DNA of 64,000 nucleotides from Euclidia mi (GCA_944739405.2 OX123186.2:88081034-88145033); one strand, 5' to 3'. Numbered from the stretch's first letter, positions 52,508 through 63,451 are shown. Made by a program: numbers and translations. Notes: generated from the sequence alone by a model not told the origin.

Positions 52508-53237
52508 TGTTAATTACTGTTGGATATGATTTTAATAATAGTAAACTAGTTTTTAATAATAATAATTTGTTATTATGTCAGTATGTATTAAATTTTAGAC
52601 ATCAGACAGAGTGCGAAAGATTTTCGTATGCGTCTTCAGTACCTAGCAGCCATCTATCACCATACACACCTACTAGTCGGTATGTTTAGTTTTATTTCAT
52701 GTAATGGAAAATGTACTCATGTAGATAAGTAATATTATAAGATAGATACTATGATGATTAACCATAGTCACATACACAGGCTGTTTGACTACTATCAAAA
52801 TACCTATTAGATTTAGTACTTGAATTTTGTAGGAATAGAGGATGCCTTTATCATAATTAAGAACTATCCCAGGAGGTATGCGTGGCAAGAGGTCGCTTCA
52901 TTCACCCGGCACGACTCCACACAATATGACTTATGCCCCGTGCAGAGGCCCTAATCCATAGGTACCGTACGGTATCCCGTAGCTAAGGGACCGTTAGCCC
53001 GCTAACTCTACCATACAAGCGTATGTATGGGGTCTCTCCGCGCTAACGGATGAACAGCGGGGTTCTAAGCGCCGCATATACATACTGCCGGTAAAAAGAT
53101 TCTGATAAACTGGTTGGTGATCTGATAAGTCTATAGATGTTCTGCGTATTGACACATTAATTACAAGATACTTCAGAAATAAGTAAGTTTGTTTATAAAG
53201 TTGACTCCTTGGAACATACGTTTTCACGACCTTAGAT

Positions 53238-53446
53238 TTTATGGCGTAATGGTTTAAGCAGTTGCCTTGCCGTATAGAACAGCGGCGAGTGCAATGGGTT
53301 CGAGCCCTACACGAGACCACACAGCGTAATCAACTAAATGTTGTTTCGAATCTGGGTGTAATGTGTCCGTTGACTGAATTCTTGTAGTCCCTTGCAATAC
53401 ATGCTTAGTAAAAAGTGCTCAGCGCTTTGTTTAAAAAAAAAAAAAA
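53238..53446 (+). mobile_element. tRNA-derived SINE with poly-A tail
   Basis: GGCGTAATGGTTTAAGCAG (from 53243) is an A-box-like tRNA head and GGGTTCGAGCCC (53296-53307) a good B box. A body including GTGTCCGTTGACTGAATTC follows, ending in 14 consecutive A (53433-53446). GTCCGTTGA is shared with the older copy at 9100-9235, so both may belong to one family. The antisense open frame across it is an artefact. Confidence 0.8.
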
Positions 53447-54686
53447 CGATTTGATGACGTGGATTAACTAAATTCATATTGGGTTTTTCTGTTTCGAAAT
53501 TCTGAGTAGTAGCACGAAATGTAGAACATCTCCAGTCGGCCGTGGGCGGGGTGCTCTTTCTTCTTACACAATGGCGAAGAGAGTGTGTGACGCATTGAAG
53601 TGGGTTTTTCTGGCAAAGTAAAAATATCTACCTACCTTGTGTGAACAATTAAGTGTTTAAGAAAAGCTCTCCTCCCCATGACGCATTGCACTGAGGTTCC
53701 GTGTCCAAGTTCTAAATTATATTCTGAAGGAACTAGGATTCTCCAGTACCCAATGGCAATTAAAATTTTATACCGATAGGTACCTAACACGCGAGAAAAT
53801 TAAAATTAAGCAAATAGTCGTTGTCCATGAGGTGATGACAGAATAAAAAAGTGTCACTACTCATTTCTTTCAGTGTTTGTTGTTAAGAGGCGAAAATAAA
53901 CGAAACAAATAGAATACTTGGGAAGAGACGGCAAACTTGATATCAAACACATTCCTTCTGGCCCGCGACGTATAGAGTAGGTTAGTTAGTTGACACTCTA
54001 CCCTTCTGGCCATCGTGGTATACTAGGTCATACCCTTCAGTTAGTTGACTGATAATGTTATAGCGACGTTAATAAGGAGAGGTCCACGACCAGCAATGGA
54101 CTACGAATGGCGGTACGATAGTGACATAGGTTGGCAAGTACAATCTTTTGCTTTTCAGGAAAGGCTTATTCAGAAAATTTGGTATGAAGCTACTGGCGTT
54201 TTTGTTTAACCATTTAAACCAATACTCCACCCGTGCAATCTAACTGGGCTATAAATGCACATAATAACATTATTAACGCTATAGCTCTATAATTAAGAGT
54301 CATCCTCGTATACCATATTTCCTCAATTTACCTACTTACGAATATGCCATTAATTTGTACAAAAAGGTAAATAATACGAGCATCATTATTTGTGGTAAGC
54401 ATAATTAAGTGGTAAATAATAATAAGTATCGTTAATGCCAAATTATTGTACCTATACTACTCATTGTTTCAGACATACAAATTCGAACATAGCATGATTT
54501 ATAAATTATAACTGACTTTTAAACTTTCGTACGGAAACCCTTAATGAGGTCGGATCAGTATGTTTTTGTGATAGAATGTAGCCTATAAATAGCTCCACAA
54601 ATTCCACTTTTGCAGTGACTCCAATTATTCTAAAAGATTATGCTGTATAAACGAAAATACAGGCATCTTAATAAAAAATGTTTATT
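53447..54686. other. AT-rich spacer, possible old SINE fragment
   Basis: GAGAGGTCCACGACCAGCAA (about 54077-54096) resembles the 3' part of lepidopteran SINE bodies but is too short to classify. Nothing else was recognised. Confidence 0.35.
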
Positions 54687-54954
54687 TTTCTTTATTTTTA
54701 GTTATAGTCATAGTCTCACTCCTGTATCCCCGAAGGGGTAGGCAGAGGTGTAAATATTACACCCACATTTCGCCATCACTTTTTAAAACCCGCGTAATAG
54801 GGGGCGAGCCTATTGCCGTTACCGGGCACATCACCATCCGGGATGCTACTGAGTATTCAGCAAAAACCCAGTAACACTTTTGCCCGATCCGGGAACCGAA
54901 CCCGGGACCTCCGATCAGCAGTAATACGCTATCCACAGGACTACGGAGGCAGGT
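54687..54954 (-). mobile_element. tRNA-derived SINE with an RTE-like 3' tail and target-site duplication
   Basis: On the minus strand the element starts near 54952 with GCCTCCGTAGTCCTGTGGAT (A-box region) and has GGGTTCGGTTCCCGG (54890-54904) as B box. It ends with CTCTGCCTACCCCTTCGGGG and ATACAGGAGTGAGACTATG. That 3' end matches the end of the RTE copy at 25385-25430. AAAAATGTTTATT (54674-54686) and AAAAATTGTTTATT (54955-54968) flank it as a target-site duplication with one extra base. This is the best preserved SINE in the window. Confidence 0.9.
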
Positions 54955-55483
54955 AAAAATTGTTTATTCCATATAAACAGCGTTAAATGTTTATATAGAT
55001 CAAATCTATCTGAATTTAACAGTTCTATGCAAGTAAAGGAAAAACTTAATGTACCTAACAACGTTTCCTGCCTTTTTATAAGGCAATTCAAATAAGTGCT
55101 ACCGAGTTATGACCTATTCAATACCGTGCATAAGGTAGTTCACCCGGTTTAAAATTGTTTATTTCCTTATAACGTAATCAAAGGGAAAAAAATGGAATTT
55201 ATGTCCTATCACGGCTTACGTCTTTTACAAGGAATATAGAATAGTGTATATAAATTGATATTATTGTGGTATTTGAATATAGCTTCCACAGGGTTTTTAA
55301 GAGGAATTCCCATAATTAATTATTGTACAAAGTATATTCTAGATTAACAGGAAATCACATTCATATAAAGGTTTTACGTAGTTAGGTAATTAGTATACAA
55401 CCAGCTGAACTTCTTAGGTAACAAATACCCTGGTTAAGCAAAGCAATCAATTAAAATGTTGACTAAATATCTTGTAGTTACTA

Positions 55484-55645
55484 AAGGCAGTGATAGCCTA
55501 GTGGCGATATCTCCGAGAGTTCTCCAAAGTGTTGCCTAACATGTGCAGTCTGCCAACCAGTGTGATGGACTACTGCTTTACCTATCCCATAGTCATAAGA
55601 GGCCCGAGGCCAGCATTGGCCCAATTTACATACAGTGCTAATAAT
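55484..55645 (+). mobile_element. Diverged tRNA-derived SINE
   Basis: GGCAGTGATAGCCTAGTGGC (from 55486) is a tRNA-like head. GTGTGATGGACTACTGC (about 55560-55576) and AAGAGGCCCGAGGCCAGCAT (about 55597-55616) match the body I know from common lepidopteran SINEs. The tail is degraded and no duplication is visible. A 68-codon frame over it is a by-product of the repeat. Confidence 0.7.
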
Positions 55646-57975
55646 ATTCCAGTAAAAGAAGAGAGTCCAAAATTAAAAGTAGTTGGGACAAGAGCCTCGC
55701 CATACAATAATCCAATAAATAAGATATGGATTTAGGAATTAGGTATTTAGCGAACATCTGTAAAGCACCTCTTCGAAATGACCGGTAACGCCACCTAGCA
55801 GCGAGTAGCATGTATTAAACCCTGCGCAATTACCTCGAACGAGTGCTTGCCGTAATGATATCAAGGGGAATCGACAGATGGCGTTGTACGGCTGTTTTAA
55901 CAATTGCCGATATCAACAAAATGTGTGTAGTATCTTTTATGCATGCAATAAAATGTTGCTACTGCTTACGGAAACTGAATATAATTATGATGTGCATGTA
56001 TTTATTTGTATAAATTTCAGTACCATACCTCTCAAGTTACACACTTCTCGTGACGTAATGACACATTGCGTATGCCAAGGTTTTTCTGAATGGAATGGTT
56101 CTCGATGTTTCTATAGGTGCCAACGGTGCACCGTTGCCGTTAGGGGTGATAGTAGAAAATTGACTACGATAAGCAGTAGATAAAGGACTAACACCCATCT
56201 GTTATTTATTTAGCATGTCAAAAAATATCGCGAGTAGGTTCAAAAAAGAAAAACATTTTTTCTAATTATTCTAGTCTGGGCACGATTTCTTTTGTCAAAT
56301 CAAACGCGATTTTTTTACATGTATGCACTCGGCGGGGCTTAGTCGACAATGATTATGTAGGTAGTATATTTCCTTTGATAAAACAACAGAGACTATTTAT
56401 TCAATTCGACGTTAGATTGTCCCTGTTATTGAAAACACTGAAAAGCGACACGGTGCGTTTTTACATAGTAAGAAGGCAATTTTGGTGTCATTTTATGATG
56501 AATTGCAACAGGATAGAACAGAGGGGTGGTAACTTCTAGCAAAATACCGATCTAGAGTTATCTAAGGAAATAAAAATGATGCTTGCATTTAGTAAAAATC
56601 GTGACTTACTAAACGAGATGCAATATTATATAAGAACATTATAGATCTTAAATATAATAAAACAAATACGTAACATCATTACGTAACAAGCAATATCAAA
56701 AAACGGCACATTTAGAACATTTGTCTACATAAATGTCTATAATAATTACGTAAAATTGGTAAATAAACGTAATAAGTTACAAGTGTAGATTGCACCGGCA
56801 GAAAATGGCCAGCTAAACAAATTAGAAAGCGTGAGGGATTGCGGTTTTGCTACCGCGACCACAAGTCACTTCCACGTGCACAAATAGGATAAACTTTTTC
56901 TATCTTTATGTGCAATTTAGTTAGCTGTGTTTTATTGTCATTTCTGAGTACTAATTGTTTTTAAAGCCAACTTATTCAGCAGGTATAAATGTTGTATCGC
57001 GCCAGACTTTCCAAGGATTCAATCAACGGACACAAAACATAATCAGACTGTAGACAGCGATTTGTAGATCATAATAATATGTGTTACGGGATGTGTGTGG
57101 AAAAAGTAAAAGATGAGGTGTCCGCTTAAATCACTACGCCATTCGTGTTCTCTAGTTTGCTTTCCTAACATATAATGGTAATATGTACTGTTACAGTATT
57201 CATAGCTAAAGCTACGCTTTGAAAGTTGAGACTATAACACACTAAAGACTTTGGAGATTCATGTCGACCCTGGTTTATTGTAGTCTCAAAAACGGCAGCG
57301 TCATTGTCGTAATGTAAGTGATTGTGATGGAAACGTTTAATGTTGATAATATCTAGCTGCTTATTCAGCCGAATAGAAAAATGAATGGACATAAAAAACG
57401 ACTAGTCTCGTTTAGTTTAGCATTCGTGGCGACCAGTAGTGCTGGTTTTAGGTGGTTGTGCTAGTAGAACTCGACGTTGTATCAAGAGTTCAGATTGCAG
57501 CCCTTCTAAGATTTAGCTTCTTACTTAATGAGCCACAGATGATCATTGTTTCTGTGTCATCTATCTGACCGTAAATTTGTATGTAATAGAAATACTAATA
57601 CTGCATCAGAGTTGCAGTCACATAGAACTTTCATTAGATAGTGAAAGTGGCTCTCAAATCCAGTGCTCTGTGTCAGGGACCAATGTTACATTAGGCTTCT
57701 ATATTGTTACAAATATTTTTTAACTTTTACAACAACCGCCATTCTATTTTGGAACTGAATAGAGATAAACATAATAATGATAATGAGTGTTAACTGTTCC
57801 GCGAAGGCAAAATAAACCGGTCCCATAGAGCACAAACATAAAGATTAGCGAAATATACAGACAACGAAGGCAAGCGAAGCTTTTCGCTCCGTCGAGATAT
57901 AAAGCCGAGAGTTAAGTCATCAAGTATGCATATCTGTATGAATGATAAAGATGAAAGTACTGAAAAAAAAATATT
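55646..57975. other. Spacer without supported genes
   Basis: CTCF-like cores lie at 55789-55796 (AGGTGGCG on the minus strand) and 55876-55883 (AGATGGCG). A perfect 16-base palindrome CAACGGTGCACCGTTG lies near 56120. The 101-codon frame at 55878-56183 starts at an ATG but has no recognisable content, and its parts differ in composition. Confidence 0.4.
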
Positions 57976-58245
57976 ATGTACTAGAGGACGCCAGCAGCTA
58001 CGCCTGCATTTTTTTAAATTTACCCGTTTTGGCCGATCCCGTGGGAATTTCGGGAAATCAAGGGATTTCCCGAAATTCCCCCGACCGGGGGGTGGGGTAG
58101 GGGTGCACTAGGAAGGCCTAGTGCACCCTTACGGTCCCCAAGGAACATACATGCCAAATTTCAGCTTCCTGCGCCCAATAGTTTCGGCTGTAGCGTGTCT
58201 GTCAGTCAGTCAGTAACGCAAGGATTTTATATATTAAGATTTTCC
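57976..58245 (+). repeat. Dispersed repeat copy with two internal hairpins
   Basis: It starts ACTAGAGGACGCCAGCAG and ends CAGTCAGTCAGTAACGCAAG then an AT-rich end. Arms 58043-58059 and 58064-58080 (17 bp) and arms 58101-58112 and 58117-58128 (12 bp) are perfect inverted repeats, both with the loop AAGG. The reverse complement of its 3' part recurs at 59044-59150 and, more diverged, at 7468-7640. The family is probably a non-autonomous Helitron or MITE of Lepidoptera; the class is not proven. Confidence 0.7.
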
Positions 58246-58692
58246 TAATCAGCACATTAAAAAGTTGAATTCTAGTTTCAAGAGATAATTCTAAATAATA
58301 TTTTTAATTAAAAAAAAAATTTCCACAGATGTTGGTAACATCTATGTAACACGATGTTATTATAAAACATAATGATACAGTTTGATGTGATCCTATCAGA
58401 ATATGATGCAATGGTGAGACTTGTACTCATAAAACATTTTATCACAGGTGCCAAAGCCTTCTGTATATTATGTGAATCAATTTATATTTAAAAATAATGC
58501 AACATATGACAATGTTACTCACAGCTGCCAAAGGTCATGTAAAATACTCAGATTCTTAAAAATATCTCAATGATTTTTTATATTGTTATTAACTTGAGCA
58601 GTACATAATGTCTCTTTAAATATTTTCAGTTTCTTATCGCTTAATTTTTTTTTGTTTTATACCCACAGATTTATCCATGTTATCTGTATATA

Positions 58693-59047
58693 CAGGGTGT
58701 CACAAGAGCCATCACCAAGCCGAAGTCTACTCGTTTTGGACATCATGCCAAGTCATACTAAGCAAAAATAAAACCTGGGAAACGATATTTTTTTTAAGGC
58801 AACATTTTTTATCGGCAATTAAATAGCGCGTGCAATTTTGGAAATCCCTACTTACCCATGAGTGCATAAGACATCTATAGAACAGGTTGGCAGGGTAAAT
58901 GCATCCATATTGTACCTAATTACAAACAATTCATAGTAACTTTGTGCCTCAATATCTCTGGAACCAGTAATTTCCCAGGTATGGTACAGAGATAAAAATG
59001 TTCGTTTATAGGGTTTCAGTTTTCGTTAAAGGTCTTTTTACACCCTG
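58693..59047. mobile_element. TA-flanked MITE with CAGGGTGT ends
   Basis: CAGGGTGT at the left and ACACCCTG at the right are perfect inverted ends, each bordered by TA (58691-58692 and 59048-59049). This is a typical mariner-like target duplication. The 355-base interior has no coding potential. The ends resemble the TACAGGGTGTCC motif seen in many insect MITEs. Confidence 0.65.
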
Positions 59048-59245
59048 TATAAAATCCTTGCATAACTGACTAACTGAAAGACAAGCTACAGCTCAAACTA
59101 TTAGGCGCAGGAAGCTGAAATTTGGTATTTATGTTCCTTGGAGACTGTATGTGCACTAAGAAGGGATTTCCTGGAATTCTTACGCAAGCAGACAGAAACA
59201 GATAAATAAAAAAATGTGTGTAGCTGTGGGCATCTTCTAGTTTGT
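59048..59245 (-). repeat. Inverted second copy of the dispersed repeat
   Basis: On the minus strand it has CTAGAAGATGCCCACAGCTAC, then CAAATTTCAGCTTCCTGCGC, and ends with GTCAGTTATGCAAGGATTTT. It parallels the plus-strand copy at 57976-58245 but is diverged and lacks the two strong hairpins. It directly abuts the MITE at 58693-59047. Confidence 0.7.
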
Positions 59246-60024
59246 ATATAAAATGGTGTAGGAAATCATTGTGATGAAACCTGCCTGCCTCAGAGTGACC
59301 GAGTTCATCTGATACTGAATTCTGCCAACCCATACTTGACCAGCATTGTAGACTAAACTAAACTTGTATGGCCAAACAATTCTCATAGTAAGAGGATGAT
59401 ATGACTTGGAGGGGGATAATTTATGCAGATGGGGCATATTATTATCTACTAGTACTATGAATAAGCCTAAGCTGTGATCTCTCAATTAGAATAATTCTCA
59501 TAAGACGTATTGGACGGACTGGTAAAAAATTAACCATAACAATATTATGAAGTATAGCAATTGTCATATATAATTTCATATAATGAATCAGACAATAAGT
59601 TATAAGCTTTTCCTGCACATTCAATTCATATTTTGAATGTAATGTAATGGATACTAATCCTGTAATAATTCCTGTTGCCACCAACAAAACAACTTAAAAA
59701 AATAGGCTAACTAATGAATTCTAATAAAATTTTCTGCTGTTATCGTTGATCATAATTGTTCCAGAATAGGTACTCACTTTGGATCTATTTATACCCACAG
59801 CTATCTATGAATATATCAAATACATAGGCGTGACGTAAGCAGCATCATTAGCCCTACCTTGTTCATTATGCAATCCTAATCAATAATCTAATTCTGTATT
59901 TTCATGTATATCAATTCAAAAGAAATAGCTTAGTGGAACCCCGGTAGCTTCAAGGCTTAAAAGTCTTGGAATAATGCTGGGATGATGATGATTTGATGAT
60001 AAGTTTAAAATAAATATCACTGAC
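59246..60024. other. Intron of the minus-strand RS-exon gene
   Basis: The donor at 60025/60024 opens an intron that continues left. No further exon with a matching acceptor was recognised in this segment, and frames here are AT-rich. Confidence 0.5.
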
Positions 60025-60164
60025 CTGTCTCTATCCCTGCTTCTGCTTCGTTTCCTGTAGGATCCCTCTGTGGAACCGTCATCTAGGCGTCGACGCTTTG
60101 CCTCGTATGATCTGGAGCGCGATCTCGAATGAGACGAGTAGTGCTTCCTACGAGTGCGCGGCAT
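60025..60164 (-). CDS. Arg/Ser-rich N-terminal exon, possibly of a CLK/Doa-type kinase
   Basis: The minus strand reads TTTTCTCCTTACAG|ATGCCG, a clean pyrimidine-rich acceptor with the ATG as first codon of the exon. The exon runs 46 codons plus two bases to CAG|GTCAGT (phase 2). The product starts MPRTRRKHYSSHSRSRSRS, followed by EAKRRRLDD and a second RS block, KRSRSRDRDR. Such RS-rich N-termini target proteins to nuclear speckles. The short MPR-start plus RS pattern resembles the LAMMER kinases (CLK in vertebrates, Doa in flies), where the kinase domain follows in later exons. No kinase exon lies in the window, so an SR-type splicing factor is also possible. The ATG is followed in phase by the donor and preceded by an in-phase exon at 62166-62285. 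Phase 2 is shared with the exons at 4694 and 19281. Confidence 0.7.
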
Positions 60165-62165
60165 CTGTAAGGAGAAAACACCAATTATCAATAAAGTATA
60201 CTTCAGTACAACAACCAAGAAGACAAAACATCACCAATATGACTGAGGTTGTTTATGTATGTTAGTTCTTTAGTTTCTGGTTAAATGTTCAAGAATTGTT
60301 ACTATCAGGCATGAAAATGTATGGATATGACTACTCATTCTGGTGTCACTGAATAAAAAAATAAACAAGCTCCTTCATTTTCTGGCATGGTATTCCATCA
60401 AGCAGAAATGAGAGCATTTCTAGCTAGTTCTAGGACTCAATAGCAGTTTGTACATATGGAAAGGGTAACAAGCTGTGCACTGCTAAGCTAAAAATGTTAA
60501 CATTACTGATCAGGAATATTAACAATATTGGTGCTTGTACCATAAGCATGGCCTTTGCTGTATGCTGTGTAAGCAATATTGTTGCTAATTACTAATTAAT
60601 TTGTAATTAGCAACAATCAAGTATATACAATGTAACATCAAGTTTACACTAATTACTTTAGACTCTACTTTTAAGGCAAAATGAGTTATAAAGACTTTAT
60701 ATCTGTCTAATTATTGCCGCTCTATGGCTGTTATAGGTTATTCACTAAGGTTAGCTGCTGTTCTTGATTAAAAATGTTTGCTTTTTAAATCTGTAACTCT
60801 AGACTTATTGAATACCCATTGATAAATGTATTGAAACCTGGATGTAAGATAGACAATGGATGTAAATGTAATAATTTTTCAAGGACCAGTGAATAAGAGG
60901 AATGTATGTAGTATACCTATACAGTATAACCAAATGTTTTAAAAATATATACCAAAAATGTATGAGAGAATTTTCTTGCACATTTCTTTTAATAGTATGT
61001 AATGGTAGCAACCACAAGAATTCCATAACAAGTAGGTATTAGATATTAGTCAAATGTTGCAGTTGCATTATATTTATGGAATTCCTATGATAGCTTTTAA
61101 TAGATATGCTCAACTTAAACGTAGCATCAAGCCATTCCAGTATTAAACCAACATGCTAAGAGTGACTGTAGAAAATAACAGATTTGTCAAAAACTTAAGA
61201 TGTCCGTTATGTTCAACAGTCACATGTCAAAGGAAAGTACATCAGGTACTTCCACTTACCATAACAAAGATACCAATACTTGTATCCGAGTGGTTTAAGC
61301 TGAAAAACATAAACTTTTTAAACCATTGACAATAAGTCAAGGGTGCTGAGTGAGAATTTACTTCACACTGCCATGCACTCTGAATAAGCATATGTAAATT
61401 TAGAAAATATAATAGCATGATAACAAATAATTCAATAGAAGCTGGGTAGTCACTATCAGAAACTAGTTTCTGGACATGTAGCCCTATGAACTTAGTCTGT
61501 ACCATCCTCTTGCAATGGTCAATTGATACTCTGAACAGGCACTATCATCCCAGACTGAATATGATAAGCCTAAGCCAAGCAGAAAGGGTATAATTATCTG
61601 AATATCTTTATGATGATAACATGGAACCTTATTTCTAGATAGTCCTTAATTCCTAAAATCAATAAACCCAAAAATGCCTACCACTACTCACTATCGTGTA
61701 AAGTATAACATAATAATTTATAGTAGCGCAATATTTTGGTACTGATAAGTTACTTACTGATACTGATACCATGACAAACTACTGTAATCTAGAAATTGAC
61801 TAATGATCCTTCTAAATGTATTTATAGTATGTTTAGACCAATGCTTTAGAGCTCCAGAATATCAGTTCGGTAATTTTATCACAGCTGCAACGGCTGCAAA
61901 TACTAATAACACACGTATCTACAACAGTGCGTAAATATAAATGGTGCTCAAATTATAATATAATCCTAATGAATCAAACTAAAACAGCATTACTGTGTTC
62001 ACTAGATGATAGATTCAAATATCTAACTTGCTCATGTGGACAACACAATAAATGTCACAAGTTATTTACATTTTACATGCTGACGCCATGTTGATTTCTC
62101 TACGACTCCGCTGGAGCCCTAAAAGTACGCGATAATGATAGTAAATCACATCCATTATAACTTAC
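60165..62165 (-). other. Intron between the upstream exon and the RS-rich exon
   Basis: This segment is bounded by GTAAGT (62165-62160) and the acceptor CTTACAG (60171-60165) on the minus strand, giving an intron of 2001 bases if the two exons are joined. It is AT-rich and holds a perfect 15-bp hairpin at 60578-60617. The short frames inside are not credible exons. Confidence 0.5.
60578..60617. repeat. 15-bp perfect inverted repeat with a 10-base loop
   Basis: ATTGTTGCTAATTAC (60578-60592) and GTAATTAGCAACAAT (60603-60617) are exact reverse complements within the putative intron. The stem is short for a pre-miRNA and may be a MITE relic. Confidence 0.75.
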
Positions 62166-62285
62166 CCTCAAATCACGTAAATATTTCAATTTACACCAAA
62201 GAAGTTGAGTGAAATTAGTTAGACAATTCCAAGTTCGCGATGCAGAACCTTGAAGAATGCTTCTTCGCAATAAAGGCCCGAACAT
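62166..62285 (-). CDS. Upstream exon of the RS-exon gene: N-terminal extension or 5' UTR
   Basis: An ATG at 62285 opens 40 codons (MFGPLLRRSILQGSASRTW...) that end exactly at AGG|GTAAGT, a full-consensus donor, in phase 0. Joining to the acceptor at 60164 would put these 40 codons in frame with the MPRTRRK exon. The segment is Arg-rich with almost no acidic residues, like a mitochondrial presequence, but its ATG has a weak context (T at -3). The second ATG would have A at -3 after splicing. Two readings are open: a 5' UTR exon with an in-frame upstream ATG, or a real alternative N-terminus. The promoter is probably just upstream, near 62290-62360. Confidence 0.5.
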
Positions 62286-63451
62286 CGATCCGAATCCAAG
62301 AACGATGCTTGTTGGTTGGTTGGTTGAACGCAGCGCGATGGCGTAAAATCGTAACTCAAGTTTCTCTTCCGAATCAAAAAAAAATTATTTAAAATGGCTT
62401 ATAAATGTATAGTAAATTGTGTAGTTCCTTCATAATTAAAAACATATTTATAAGAGTAAATTAATTATTTAGCTTCTAAATAAAAATATTCACTAAAAGA
62501 GATAAAATAGTATTAATTTCAACGGAAGTTATCACAACACTAATGCCATCTAGAGATTCTAACTAGCACCAGTTCCTTTAGCAGGCGGTCCAACATTCAA
62601 GAAATAACAGCTGCGTTCACGTTCTCACATTGTATTTGTTTTTAGCCTCATTCAGGAATTGTATTCTTGCCTTGTATTCTTGTGTAATGTTATTATAATA
62701 TAAATATTATTATAATATAATCCTTCTCTTCGTCTTAGATCAAATTTTAATATAAATGTTTTTTTTTTACTTGATCGAAGTAATTGGTGCAATTATTATT
62801 TAAAATATATTTAATTTCATTATCCGTGCTGACGGAGAAATGTTAAACTAGGTAGTGTTTGCCAATATAGATAATTATTACGTAATATTTAGATTTTACA
62901 GAATTTAACCCATAAGTATTGATTAAATAAATTTACTTAATATAATTCTATTAATTCGTTATGTTGGTAGTAAATTTGATTATAGTCATGATTTTTTAAT
63001 CTTGTTGAAACTGTAGTCATTAGTGTTAGCACAACGCCATAGATGGCGTGTACATATATTTCTGCTAAAAACGCCCCTAGGTCATGAAAATTATTGTCAC
63101 AAAGATTCTACTTAAATAAGTTAAAATGAATTGTAAATTATCGCTTGCCCCCTGCTTCGGAGAGCACGTTATGCTAGCCATCGTCGGTCGCGATCTTAGA
63201 TTAAATCCGACTGTCATGTAGATCTTTGACCTTAGACTATATAATTATATTAAGTAAATAGACGGAGGATCCCATCACTCAAAGGTCTGGTACTGGGCTC
63301 CGGTGTGGACCCCATTACCCGTCAAAATTTAATAGAACTTCATTTGAAACCTTGATACTTCGTTCATAGACATTTTGATTTATTCGTACCTATAAAAATG
63401 TGACGCATAAACATAGTGACGTTATAACTTTATCGATACTTTTATTTTACA
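62286..63451. other. Right flank with probable promoter and AT-rich DNA
   Basis: A TTGG-type microsatellite lies at about 62310-62326, just upstream of the minus-strand exon. At about 62689-62722 a 17-base AT unit (TTATTATAATATAAATA) is repeated in tandem, about two copies. CGCCATAGATGGCG at 63035-63048 is a palindrome containing a CTCF-like core. No gene was found. Confidence 0.45.

Larger units (their letters stand above)
48306..53237. other. Unannotated stretch with GC-rich patches and two hairpins
   Basis: GC-rich patches at about 48470-48665, 48950-49060 and 52890-53090 have frames on both strands but no recognisable product. Perfect inverted repeats lie at 51153-51185 and 52478-52507 (listed separately). 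The rest is AT-rich. Confidence 0.4.

Noticed and set aside
52994..53320. Minus-strand frame of 108 codons
   Set aside because: It runs antisense through the SINE head at 53238-53320 and has no domain.
54886..54952. A tRNA gene on the minus strand
   Set aside because: Both Pol III boxes are present, but the sequence continues into a SINE body and RTE-like tail with a target-site duplication, so it is a SINE head.
55529..55735. Small protein of 68 codons
   Set aside because: It lies over a diverged tRNA-derived SINE, whose body explains the sequence.
55878..56183. Frame of 101 codons with a Cys-rich middle
   Set aside because: A frame of this length is expected by chance in 64 kb of this composition. 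The Cys spacing fits no domain I know and base composition changes within it.
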